From: Xanthobacter flavus
GTDB taxonomy: Bacteria; Pseudomonadota; Alphaproteobacteria; Rhizobiales; Xanthobacteraceae
Direction of reading: 5' to 3'
Assembly: GCF_017875275.1 (NCBI RefSeq)
Contig: NZ_JAGGML010000001.1
Span: forward strand, 3,059,001-3,123,000
DNA length: 64,000 nt
The notes under the pieces are model-generated. The model had not been told where the DNA came from. It did not search any database and saw nothing but the letters and a program-made list of their open reading frames with translations. How positions within the stretch are numbered: position 1 is the first letter of the stretch; each line of letters starts with the position of its first letter. The translations under genes and the position numbers were made by a program. Below, one piece after another: positions 8,497 to 16,334 of this stretch.

Positions 8497-9483
8497 ATGG
8501 ACCAACGCTCCCTCGGTCGTTCGGGCCTGTCCGTGTCCGCCATCGGTCTCGGCTGCATGGGCATGTCCGAATTCTATGGTCCGAGCGACGACGAACAGTC
8601 GCTCGCGACCCTAGCAGCCGCTCTCGACCTCGGCATAAATTTCTTCGACACCGCCGACATGTACGGCGTCGGCCACAACGAGCGCCTGCTCGGCCGCTTC
8701 CTGAAGGGGCGGCGTGACAGCGTCGTCCTCGCCACCAAGTTCGGAAATGTGCGCGGCCCCAACGGCGAGCGCCTCGGTGTTTCCGGCACGCCGGACTATG
8801 TGCGCTCCGCCTGCGATGCCAGCCTCGAACGGCTCGGCATCGACACCATCGACCTTTATTACCAGCACCGCGTCGACCCCAACACGCCCATCGAGGAGAC
8901 GGTGGGCGCCATGAAGGGGCTGGTGGAGGCGGGCAAGGTGCGCTTCCTCGGCCTGTCCGAATGCTCGGTGGCGACGCTCCGCAAGGCCCATGCGGTGCAT
9001 CCCATCACCGCCGTGCAGATCGAATATTCCCTGTGGAGCCGTGAGCCGGAAGAGGAGATGCTGGCGGCCTGCCGGGAGCTGGGCGTCGCCTTCGTCGCCT
9101 ATTCCCCGCTCGGCCGCTCCTTCCTCACCGGCGCGGTGAGCAGCCCTGACGCGCTGGCGGACGATGACTTCCGGCGGAGCAACCCCCGCTTCAGCGGCGA
9201 GGCGCTCAAGACGAACCTCGCGCTGGTGGAAGCGCTCAAGGACTTCGCGGCGGGCAAGGGCGTGACCAGCGCCCAGATCGCCCTCGCCTGGATCCTTGGC
9301 AAGGACGACAACATCGTCCCCATTCCGGGCACCCGGCGGCAGAAGTATCTGGAGGAGAATGTGGCGGCGACCCGCATCCGCCTCTCGCCGGACGAGATCG
9401 CCGCACTGGACGCGCTGTTCGCGCCGGATGCGATCGCGGGAACGCGCTATCCGGCGGCGGCCATGGCGATGCTGAACCTCTGA
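8497..9483 (+). CDS. Aldo/keto reductase
   Basis: This NADPH-dependent (beta/alpha)8-barrel oxidoreductase has 328 residues. Visible motifs are [35 protein letters not shown] with catalytic Asp and Tyr, the catalytic Lys in VLATKFG, and the His in [21 protein letters not shown] and [14 protein letters not shown] near the C-terminus form the cofactor-binding region. It resembles the YajO/IolS-like AKR group; substrate unknown. The ATG at 8497 has GAGG six bases upstream; two earlier in-frame ATGs (8455, 8485) do not. The divergent TetR gene suggests induction by an electrophilic or carbonyl compound. Confidence 0.9.
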   Translation: MDQRSLGRSGLSVSAIGLGCMGMSEFYGPSDDEQSLATLAAALDLGINFFDTADMYGVGHNERLLGRFLKGRRDSVVLATKFGNVRGPNGERLGVSGTPDYVRSACDASLERLGIDTIDLYYQHRVDPNTPIEETVGAMKGLVEAGKVRFLGLSECSVATLRKAHAVHPITAVQIEYSLWSREPEEEMLAACRELGVAFVAYSPLGRSFLTGAVSSPDALADDDFRRSNPRFSGEALKTNLALVEALKDFAAGKGVTSAQIALAWILGKDDNIVPIPGTRRQKYLEENVAATRIRLSPDEIAALDALFAPDAIAGTRYPAAAMAMLNL

Positions 9484-9498
9484 TCGCCGGTCGATCCT

Positions 9499-9530
9499 GC
9501 GGCCCGCGGCGCTGTCGCGGGCCGCGCTCT
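9499..9530 (+). terminator. Hairpin after the aldo/keto reductase
   Basis: GCGGCCCGCG and CGCGGGCCGC are perfect 10-bp arms with a seven-base loop, followed by GCTCTTCC. The stem is strong but the T tract is short. Confidence 0.55.
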
Positions 9531-9584
9531 TCCCGAACGTCACTTTCTCAGGCGTATCGCCTTTGCGGAGGTTCACAGTCCCGA

Positions 9585-9637
9585 TTTCACATGTTAGACA
9601 CGGTGCATGTGAAAATCATATTTCACCATATGTGAAA
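9585..9637. promoter_or_regulatory. Two tandem TTTCAC palindromes upstream of the sulfate-binding protein
   Basis: The first is TTTCACATG (9585-9593) facing CATGTGAAA (9606-9614), a perfect 9-bp inverted repeat. The second is TTTCAC (9621-9626) facing GTGAAA (9632-9637). Both lie in an AT-rich pocket 23-75 bases before the ATG at 9660. The shared half-site suggests a dimeric repressor or activator that binds twice. I cannot name the regulator. Confidence 0.6.
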
Positions 9638-9659
9638 TGTAAATTCGGGAGCCAGTTCC

Positions 9660-10682
9660 ATGATCACCCGCCGCGCCCTCCTCGCCACCGCGCTCGCCGG
9701 CGCGGCCGTGGCTCCGTTCGGCGCCGCGCCGTCCCTGGCCCAGCAGGGGCCGAACACGCTCCTGAACGTCTCCTACGACATCTCCCGCGAGCTGTTCACG
9801 GCCATCAACGCGGAGTTCATCCCCTTCTGGAAGTCGAAGACCGGCCAGGAGCTGACGGTGAACCAGAGCCACGCCGGCTCGTCCCGTCAGGCCCGCGCGG
9901 TCATCGAGGGGCTGGAGGCGGATGTGGTCACCTTCAACCAGGTGATCGACGTGGATACCCTGGCCAGGGCCGGCTATGTGGCGAAGGACTGGGCGAAGAA
10001 GTTCCCCAATTCCGCCTCGCCTTATTATTCCTTCCCGGCCTTCCTCGTGCGCGCGGGCAACCCGAAGAACATCAAGGACTGGTCAGATCTCGTCCGCGAT
10101 GATGTGAAGGTCATCTTCCCGAACCCCAAGACCTCGGGCAACGCGCGCTACACCTACCTCGCGGCCTATGCGTTCGCGCTGGAGCAGAACAAGGGTGACG
10201 CCGCCAAGGCCGACGCCTTCGTGAAGAAGCTGCTCTCCAACGTGCCCGTGTTCGATACCGGCGGCCGCGCCGCCACCACCACCTTCGTCGAGCGTGACAC
10301 CGGCGACGTGCTCGTGACCTTCGAGGCCGAGACGCGCACCATCGAGGGGCTCTATCCCGACAGGAAGCTGCTCACCGTCGTGCCGCCCGTAAGCCTTTTG
10401 GCCGAGTTCCCGGTGGCGGTCGTGGACAAGGTGGTCGACAAGCGCGGCTCTCGCGCCTCGGCCACGGCCTATCTCGAGTTCCTGTATTCCCCCGCCGGGC
10501 AGACGCTTGCAGCGAAAGCCTTCCACCGCGTGGTGGACCCGAAGGTGGTCGCCGAGTTCAAGGACCAGTTCCCGCCCATCCGCCTCGTGAAGGTCGAGGA
10601 CGTGTTCGGCGGCTGGGAGAAGGTGCAGGCCACACACTTCGCCTCCGGCGGCAAGCTCGACAGCCTGTTCGCGGGCAAATGA
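9660..10682 (+). CDS. Periplasmic sulfate-binding protein of an ABC transporter
   Basis: The 340-residue product begins with an export signal (MITRRALLATALAGAAVAPF, cleavage near SLAQQ) carrying a twin-arginine-like RR. The mature part matches the Sbp/CysP family: LNVSYDISRELF, VNQSHAGSSRQARAVIEGL, VVTFNQVIDVD, and FPNPKTSGNARYTYLAAY. It binds sulfate or thiosulfate in the periplasm. No cysT, cysW or cysA permease genes are adjacent, so it must work with a transporter encoded elsewhere. Two palindromes lie upstream and a strong terminator downstream, so it is a single-gene unit with its own control. Confidence 0.93.
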   Translation: MITRRALLATALAGAAVAPFGAAPSLAQQGPNTLLNVSYDISRELFTAINAEFIPFWKSKTGQELTVNQSHAGSSRQARAVIEGLEADVVTFNQVIDVDTLARAGYVAKDWAKKFPNSASPYYSFPAFLVRAGNPKNIKDWSDLVRDDVKVIFPNPKTSGNARYTYLAAYAFALEQNKGDAAKADAFVKKLLSNVPVFDTGGRAATTTFVERDTGDVLVTFEAETRTIEGLYPDRKLLTVVPPVSLLAEFPVAVVDKVVDKRGSRASATAYLEFLYSPAGQTLAAKAFHRVVDPKVVAEFKDQFPPIRLVKVEDVFGGWEKVQATHFASGGKLDSLFAGK

Positions 10683-10750
10683 TCCCTCCGGAGGCGTAAG
10701 AGGGGCGCGAGCCATCCGGGCGCGTGTCGCATTCCCGCCAGCACAGCGAT

Positions 10751-10786
10751 AAGCGCCGGCGCCCTTCGGGGGCGCCAGCGCTTTTG
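10751..10786 (+). terminator. Strong intrinsic terminator after the sulfate-binding protein
   Basis: AAGCGCCGGCGCCC, a TTCG-type loop and GGGCGCC-A-GCGCTT form a long hairpin followed by TTGTGTG. The paired ends also give A and T runs on both strands. Confidence 0.8.
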
Positions 10787-10851
10787 TGTGTCCTAAGCTG
10801 TTGGCTCAAAGAGATTTTCCAAAGCTTGGAATAGGTCGGCATGCATTTTGA

Positions 10852-11241
10852 ATGGCTCGAAGGAACGCCACCGAGCCGCGAGCCGTCATGTCCGAAGCCG
10901 CCGAAGCCGAAGTCCTCGACATTCCGCAGGTCTACACCCATCACGTCTTCTGCTGCTTCACCCAGCGGCCGCCCATGCACCCGCGCGGTTCCTGCGGCGC
11001 CAACGGCGCGCAGCCTTTGTGGGAGCGTCTCGGCAAGAAGCTGGAGGCCTCCGGCCGCCGCGATATCGCGATGACCTCCTCCGGCTGCCTGAGCTTCTGC
11101 CAGGCGGGGCCGATCATGGTCGTCTATCCGCAGGGCATCTGGTACACGCCGAAGACCCCCGAGGACATCGACGAGATCGTGTCCTCGCATCTGCTCGGCG
11201 GCAAGCCGGTGGAGCGCCTGATCATCGTTCCGCGCATCTGA
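10852..11241 (+). CDS. Thioredoxin-like [2Fe-2S] ferredoxin domain protein
   Basis: This small protein (129 residues from 10852, 117 from the internal ATG at 10888) fits the thioredoxin-fold 2Fe-2S ferredoxin family (Azotobacter FdII/NuoE-like). Four cysteines are well placed: FCCFTQRPPMHPRGSCG supplies the first pair and SSGCLSFCQAGP the second, with CxxxC spacing and the typical GP turn. The end VERLIIVPRI is also family-like. The electron partner is unknown. No clear ribosome site separates the two starts; 10888 gives the more usual length. Confidence 0.8.
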   Translation: MARRNATEPRAVMSEAAEAEVLDIPQVYTHHVFCCFTQRPPMHPRGSCGANGAQPLWERLGKKLEASGRRDIAMTSSGCLSFCQAGPIMVVYPQGIWYTPKTPEDIDEIVSSHLLGGKPVERLIIVPRI

Positions 11242-11274
11242 TCCGAGCCCGAGCGGCGATTCCTTCGGTCTGTC

Positions 11275-11372
11275 ATCGCCCGCCACGTGCGGGCGATCCA
11301 CGGTCGGGCTGGGACAATTCTCCGGCGATCCGGGCAGGCGCAGAAGTGGATCCCCCGGACGAGCCGGGGGAT
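11275..11372. repeat. Intergenic palindromic repeat pair
   Basis: Two perfect hairpins occupy the gap: ATCGCCCGC-CACGT-GCGGGCGAT (11275-11297) and ATCCCCCGG-ACGAG-CCGGGGGAT (11350-11372). This form (TGGATCCCCCG...GGGGATGAC) resembles widespread intergenic repeats of Rhizobiales genomes. It lies in the 226-bp gap between convergent genes and may act as a bidirectional transcription barrier. No gene was seen in it. Confidence 0.55.
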
Positions 11373-11467
11373 GACGGCGCCTTAACGCGGGAGGCAGAGT
11401 CAACACCAAACCCCGCGGCGCTTGAAGGCCGCGCGATCAGGTGGAAGGTGGTGTCAGGACCAGCGCC

Positions 11468-12589
11468 TCACGCCTTGCCGGGATCGGCGAGGCGGAAGGT
11501 GAGGCGCACGCAGGTGCCGCGCTCGCGCGGGTCGAAGATCGGCTCGCAGCCGAGCTTCATCGACATGGCCCTGACGATGCGGTTGCCGAGGCCGGTCGAG
11601 TTCGCAGGCTTTTCCGAAGAGATGCCGGCGCCGTCATCCTCCACGGTGAAGTCGAGCCTGTCGCCCACCCGCCGCAGCTTCACCCGCACCGGCCCTTCGC
11701 CATCGGGATAGGCGTATTTCATGGCGTTGATGACGAGTTCGGTGGCGATGATGCCCAGCGCAACGCCGCGATCGGGGTCGATGTGGATGGGATCGGCATC
11801 ATAGGCGAGGGTGATGCCGCCGTGCTCGCGGTGCGCAGACACCTGCAAGTCGTCCAGCAGCGAGCCGATATATTGGTCGAGCGCAACGGTGGCGATCTGG
11901 TCGGAGGTGTAGAGGCGGCGATGAACCTGCGCCACCGCGGACACCCGGTTGCGGGCCGAGTTCAGCGCTTCCTTGACCCGCGGCTCATCAGTGGCGCCGG
12001 CCTGCACGTTGAGCAGCGACACGATGATCTGCAGCGAATTGCCCACGCGATGGTTCATCTCGCGCAGCAGCAGCGCCCGCTCGGCGGCCAGCGCCTCGAA
12101 CCGGTCCCGGGCGGCGCGGATCTCGGCTTCCGCCGCCTCGTGGGCGCGGCGCATGCGCACCTGCTCCACCGCCAGCACGAAGGCGGCGCGCAGCAATTCG
12201 ATGAAGTCGGCCTGGACCTCCTTCACCACATAATCGGCCGCACCCGCCTTGAGGGCGGCCACCGCGAGGCGGCCATCCTGCGCGCCGGTGACGTAGACCA
12301 CCGGCGGGGCGTTTTCGAGCGCCCGGATGGCGCGCAGCGTGACCATGCCGTCCTGTCCCGGCATGTAGTGGTCGAGCGCCACCACGTCGAACCGCTCGGT
12401 GCCGAGGCGGGCCAGCCCGTCCTCGCCGGAGAAGGCGGGGACCACCTCGAAGCCGAGGCGGCCAAGCTGGCGCTGCACCAGCCGCCCGAGGGCGGGGTCG
12501 TCGTCCACATAGAGCACGCGCAGCGGCGGGGGCGGGGCGGATGCCGCGTCCGGTTGGGATGCCAGGGGGTCGGACACGGCGCAGTCCAT
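11468..12589 (-). CDS. Receiver-HWE/HisKA_2 histidine kinase hybrid
   Basis: The 373-residue protein has an N-terminal receiver domain (residues about 23-140; phosphoacceptor Asp73, signature Lys in VVKEVQ). A coiled-coil linker leads to a HisKA_2-type dimerisation domain with EMNHRVGNSLQ, where His180 is the phosphorylated residue, and a HATPase domain (ELVINAMKYAYPDG, DDGAGI, STGLGNRIV). It has no membrane segment or output domain. Such receiver-first kinases link one phosphorelay to another, and in alphaproteobacteria often feed the general stress response. Its ATG overlaps the stop of the preceding receiver gene by one base (TGATG), showing tight coupling. Confidence 0.9.
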   Translation of the reverse strand: MDCAVSDPLASQPDAASAPPPPLRVLYVDDDPALGRLVQRQLGRLGFEVVPAFSGEDGLARLGTERFDVVALDHYMPGQDGMVTLRAIRALENAPPVVYVTGAQDGRLAVAALKAGAADYVVKEVQADFIELLRAAFVLAVEQVRMRRAHEAAEAEIRAARDRFEALAAERALLLREMNHRVGNSLQIIVSLLNVQAGATDEPRVKEALNSARNRVSAVAQVHRRLYTSDQIATVALDQYIGSLLDDLQVSAHREHGGITLAYDADPIHIDPDRGVALGIIATELVINAMKYAYPDGEGPVRVKLRRVGDRLDFTVEDDGAGISSEKPANSTGLGNRIVRAMSMKLGCEPIFDPRERGTCVRLTFRLADPGKA

Positions 12590-13026
12590 CAGTCGGTCTC
12601 CGGCACCTGGATGACGGAAAAGAACAGGCCCAGCTGCCGGATCGCGTTGGCGAAATTCTCGTAATTGACCGGCTTGGTCACATACACGTTGGCGCCGAGA
12701 TCATAGCAGCGCTGGATCTCCACTTTGTCGTCGGTGGTGGTGAGCACCACCACGGGCGAGCGCTTGAGATGCTCGTTCTGCTTGATACGGGCGAGGATAT
12801 CGACGCCGGTCATGTCGGGCAGGTTGAGATCGAGCAGCACGAGAAGCGCGCGCCCGCTGCTTTCCCGGCCGCTGCCGTCGGCGCCGAACAGGAAATTGAC
12901 GGCGCTGGTGCCGTCCCTGAAGGCCATGATCTCGTTGCTCACGCCCGCGCGCCGGATGTTCTTCTCGATGAGTCGGGCGTGACCCTCGTCGTCCTCGATC
13001 ATGATGATGGTGACGTGTTCAACCAT
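12589..13026 (-). CDS. Single-domain CheY-like response regulator
   Basis: The 145-residue protein is one receiver domain with acidic pair EDD (residues 11-13), phosphoacceptor Asp66 in VLLDLNLPD, switch Thr in VVLTTTDD and Lys in YVTKPVNYENF. It has no output domain, so it likely passes phosphate or acts by protein contact. It lies between a membrane histidine kinase (8-bp overlap upstream) and a receiver-kinase hybrid (1-bp overlap downstream). This is the same type of receiver that often accompanies phytochrome-like kinases (Rcp1-like). Confidence 0.92.
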   Translation of the reverse strand: MVEHVTIIMIEDDEGHARLIEKNIRRAGVSNEIMAFRDGTSAVNFLFGADGSGRESSGRALLVLLDLNLPDMTGVDILARIKQNEHLKRSPVVVLTTTDDKVEIQRCYDLGANVYVTKPVNYENFANAIRQLGLFFSVIQVPETD

Positions 13027-14536
13027 GGTCTTTCATTCCGGTCTCCGTGGGCAGGCGGCGCGGTACCGTCACCTTGAAGGTGGAGCCTTCACCCAGCTTG
13101 GAATCGAGAGAGATGAGTCCGCCCATGCGGCGCACCAGCGCACGCACATGGGCAAGGCCGATGCCTTCGCCGGGGCGGTCCTGCCGGCCCGAGCGGCGGA
13201 ACAGCTCGAACACCCGGCCGCGATCCTTGGGATCGATGCCCCGGCCGTTGTCCGCGATCACGAAGGTCACGAAGCCGGGGGTGTCCACGGCGCTCACGTC
13301 CACGCGCAGCGGCACGTCGTCCCGGCGGTATTTGAAGGCGTTATCGAGGAGGTTGGTGAAGATCTGCTCCAGCGCCAGCCGGTCGGATTGGATCACCGGC
13401 AGGCGCTTGATGGCGATCTCTCCGCCCGCCTCGTGAAGCTGGTGGGTCATGCTGTCACGCAGGTTGGCGAAAAGCTGGCCCATGTCCACGTCCACGGGCA
13501 TGAACTCCTTCCGGCCTTCGCGCGACAAGGCGAGAATGGCGTGAATGAGCCGGTCCATGCGGTTGATGGACGTCTTGATGAAGCCGAGCGCCTCCTCGAA
13601 ATCGGCGGCGAGCTGCGCATCGCTCTCCGGTGCGTCCCCCGCCTGGGCTCTCAATTGTGCGAGACGATCGAACAGGTCGCCGCGCATGGCCTCGATCTCG
13701 CTGGTGAAACCCATGATGTTGACCAGGGGCGAGCGCAGATCATGACTGACGATGTAAGCGAAGCTCTGGATTTCGTCGTTGGCTTCCTTGAGATCGGCGG
13801 TGCGCTCGGCGACGCGCTTCTCGAGGTCCTGGTTGGCGGCCTCGAGTTCACCATGAGCCGCCTGCAGCGCGTTGATCTGACGGCGATTGAGTGTCAGCGC
13901 AAGCGCGCCGAGGGCCAGCACCACGGCGAGGCCCGAGAGGCTGACCGCGGTGAGCCAGACCGTGCTGTCGCGGGAGGCGCCGGTGCGCTCCTCCAGCAGC
14001 TTGTTCTCCACCTGCTTCATCTCGACGAGAAGCGTGCCGAGGCGCGTCATGGCGCCCTCGGTGCGGTCGGCGCGAAGGTCCGCGAAGGCGCCGTCCAGGT
14101 CGCCCGCCGTCCGCAGCGCCATGGATCGCTCATAGGAGGCGAGGCGTTCGGCGATCAGGTCGCGGGCTTCCGCCACCCGCTGCTGCTGTTCCGGATTGTC
14201 GGCGGTGAGGGCGGCGATCTGCTCAAGAGTGGGTCCGGTCTGCGCCTTGGACTGCTCAAAGAAGCGGGCGAACCCCTCGCGACCGGTGATGAGAAAGCCG
14301 CGCTCCGAACTTTCGCTGCGACGGATGAGAACCTGCAATTGGGATACGGCATTCATCACCTGAAGCGTGTGCGCGACGCTCTCCGCATCCGACCGCGCGC
14401 GGTGGATGAGGGTTATCGAAGACGCGCTGATGGCGACGAGGATCGCAAAGCCGAGCAGAAGGAGAAGCGTCGGGCCGGGCGTGGCGAACTGATGCCGCCA
14501 GGCGCGTGGCGCGGGCTGTGTGAGCGTTGCCGTCAT
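13019..14536 (-). CDS. Membrane sensor histidine kinase with CHASE3 domain
   Basis: The 505-residue protein has a transmembrane segment near residues 22-44, an extracytoplasmic CHASE3-type helical domain (about 45-190, including SESSERGFLITGREGFARFF), and a second membrane segment at about 194-216. A coiled coil (LEAANQDLEKRVAERTADLK) precedes the HisKA domain with His265 in FAYIVSHDLRSPL and the HATPase boxes (FTNLLDNAFKYR, DNGRGID, GEGIGLAHV). The signal is unknown. The start at 14536 gives a clean membrane anchor; sequence upstream to 14731 is open but not protein-like. It heads a three-gene overlapping operon. Confidence 0.9.
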   Translation of the reverse strand: MTATLTQPAPRAWRHQFATPGPTLLLLLGFAILVAISASSITLIHRARSDAESVAHTLQVMNAVSQLQVLIRRSESSERGFLITGREGFARFFEQSKAQTGPTLEQIAALTADNPEQQQRVAEARDLIAERLASYERSMALRTAGDLDGAFADLRADRTEGAMTRLGTLLVEMKQVENKLLEERTGASRDSTVWLTAVSLSGLAVVLALGALALTLNRRQINALQAAHGELEAANQDLEKRVAERTADLKEANDEIQSFAYIVSHDLRSPLVNIMGFTSEIEAMRGDLFDRLAQLRAQAGDAPESDAQLAADFEEALGFIKTSINRMDRLIHAILALSREGRKEFMPVDVDMGQLFANLRDSMTHQLHEAGGEIAIKRLPVIQSDRLALEQIFTNLLDNAFKYRRDDVPLRVDVSAVDTPGFVTFVIADNGRGIDPKDRGRVFELFRRSGRQDRPGEGIGLAHVRALVRRMGGLISLDSKLGEGSTFKVTVPRRLPTETGMKDHG

Positions 14537-14823
14537 GACAGGGAAAGATCCGGCTTGGGACACGGGCACGCGCGCAAAGACGTCAGCCGGCCGCACGTGG
14601 CCGCGCGGGCAGGTTTTGTCCCGCTCGCGGAGGCCGCCTCGCCGAGGGGGCGAACCGCCCATTTTCCCATTTCGTCCCGCCTCTCCGGCCGCGCGGTAAA
14701 TTGAAACCTCTTTTGGGTCAATGCGCGCCAACTCCAGGGGTGATAAGTGCGGACTCGCTTGAAGGTTCCACGCCTTCGCGCTTGGATGCGGCTTGAACGT
14801 CGCTTTTTTGAAGACGGAGTATC

Positions 14824-16227
14824 ATGCCGGTCACAATCCCCGGCCGTCGACCCGAGGAGGCCTCTGCCGCAGCAGAGTCTGCCGACGAGGTTGCGGCCTA
14901 TCTGTCCACCTACGGCGAGCCGGAGGTGGTGGAAGTTCTTTTGCCCGATACATCAGCGGTGCTGCGCGGCAAATGGATCCCCGGGCGGTCCATCACCAAG
15001 ATCTGGAAGGACGGGGTCGCCATTCCCCTCTCCATCTTCGGCCTCGATATCTGGGGCTGCGAGGTGGAGGCGACCGAGATCCACCTGGAGACCGGCGACA
15101 AGGACGGCCTGTGCTGGCCGGTGGCGGGCACGCTCAAGCCGGTGCCCTGGGCGCCGCGGCCCACCGCGCAGGTGCTCATCACCATGCACGAGCCGGACGG
15201 CTCGGCCAAAGGCGCGCCGTGGAAGCTCGATCCGCGCCAGCAGCTTGCCGGCATCGTGGACCGTTTTACCGCCCGTGGCCTCGCCCCCTGCGTCGCCTTC
15301 GAGCTGGAATTCTACCTGCTGAAGCCGTCCGACGTGCCGGGCGCGCCGCCGGAGCCGGTGTTTCCCGTCACCGGGCAGGCGCGGCAGAACATGTATTCCA
15401 TGTCCGACCTCGACGCCTTCGCCCCGGTGCTGCACGACATGCGGGCCGCCTGCGAGCAGCAGGGGCTGCCGGCGGACACGGTGATTTCCGAGGCCGCGCC
15501 CGGCCAGTTCGAGGTCAATCTCTACCACCGCGTGGATGCCCTTGCGGCAGCGGACGACGCCATATTGCTGCGCCGGCTCATCGACGGCGTGGCCCGCCGC
15601 CACGGCCTGCGCGCCAGCTTCATGGCCAAGCCCCTCGTGGATTTCGCCGGCAACGGCATGCATGTCCACGTCAGCCTGATGGAAACGGGCGGCGGCAACC
15701 TCTTCGCGCGGCCGGACGGGGTGGGCGACCGGGCGCTGCGGCACGCCGCCGGCGGGCTTCTTGCGACCATGGCGGACTCCACCCTTCTGTTCGTGCCGAG
15801 CTACAACGGCTACCGCCGCCTCGTGCCGGGCTCCTACGCGCCGGTGTCCATCAGCTGGGGCTATGACAACCGCTCCGTGGCCGTGCGCGTGCCCAACGGG
15901 CCGCCCGCCGCCCGCCGGCTGGAGCATCGCATCGCCGGAGCGGAGGCCCATCCCCATCTCGTGCTCGCCGGCATCCTCGCGGGCATGCTGGAGGGGCTGG
16001 AGCGGGAGATCGAGCCGCCGGCGCCGCTCTCGGGCAATGCCTACGAGCATGAGGCAGAGCGGCTCTCGCCCTCCATGGAGGAGGCGGTGCGGCGCTTTTT
16101 TGCCTCCGACTTCATCGCCCGCGCCTTCGGCGAGGACTATCGCCGCATCTACGGCGTGATGAAGCGGGAGGAATTGGCCGCCTTCACCCGGCAGATCCTG
16201 CCCCTCGAATACGACACTTACCTGTGA
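14824..16227 (+). CDS. puuA: Glutamine synthetase family protein, gamma-glutamylputrescine synthetase-like
   Basis: The 467-residue product belongs to the glutamine-synthetase superfamily. It has FELEFYLL with metal-binding Glu residues, EAAPGQFEVNLYH, NGMHVHVSL with the ATP/metal His, the SYNGYRRLVPGSYAP loop, and VRVPNGPPAARRLEHRIAG. It lacks the adenylylation Tyr context of GlnA and fits the PuuA branch, which ligates glutamate to putrescine as the first step of putrescine breakdown. A putrescine-binding protein follows, which supports polyamine use. GGAG lies five bases before the ATG. The symbol is by similarity; other amines are possible substrates. Confidence 0.82.
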   Translation: MPVTIPGRRPEEASAAAESADEVAAYLSTYGEPEVVEVLLPDTSAVLRGKWIPGRSITKIWKDGVAIPLSIFGLDIWGCEVEATEIHLETGDKDGLCWPVAGTLKPVPWAPRPTAQVLITMHEPDGSAKGAPWKLDPRQQLAGIVDRFTARGLAPCVAFELEFYLLKPSDVPGAPPEPVFPVTGQARQNMYSMSDLDAFAPVLHDMRAACEQQGLPADTVISEAAPGQFEVNLYHRVDALAAADDAILLRRLIDGVARRHGLRASFMAKPLVDFAGNGMHVHVSLMETGGGNLFARPDGVGDRALRHAAGGLLATMADSTLLFVPSYNGYRRLVPGSYAPVSISWGYDNRSVAVRVPNGPPAARRLEHRIAGAEAHPHLVLAGILAGMLEGLEREIEPPAPLSGNAYEHEAERLSPSMEEAVRRFFASDFIARAFGEDYRRIYGVMKREELAAFTRQILPLEYDTYL

Positions 16228-16334
16228 GCACCGCGGCGCACCCGTTTCCTGTTGAGCGGTGTGCCGCGACGCAATAGCCTTCCACCACCGGGGACGGCAG
16301 GATAAGCCCGCCCCGCGCAAGAGGAGAACGGCGG

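Noticed and set aside
10841..11074. Alternative frame from an ATG at 10841 with a nearby AGGTCGG
   Set aside because: The encoded peptide is Ser/Pro/Arg-rich with no domain, while the 10852/10888 frame holds the four ferredoxin cysteines.
14537..14731. N-terminal extension of the CHASE3 kinase from an ATG at 14731
   Set aside because: The extra 65 residues are Arg/Gly-rich and would put a long tail before the first membrane helix; the 14536 start gives a normal anchor.
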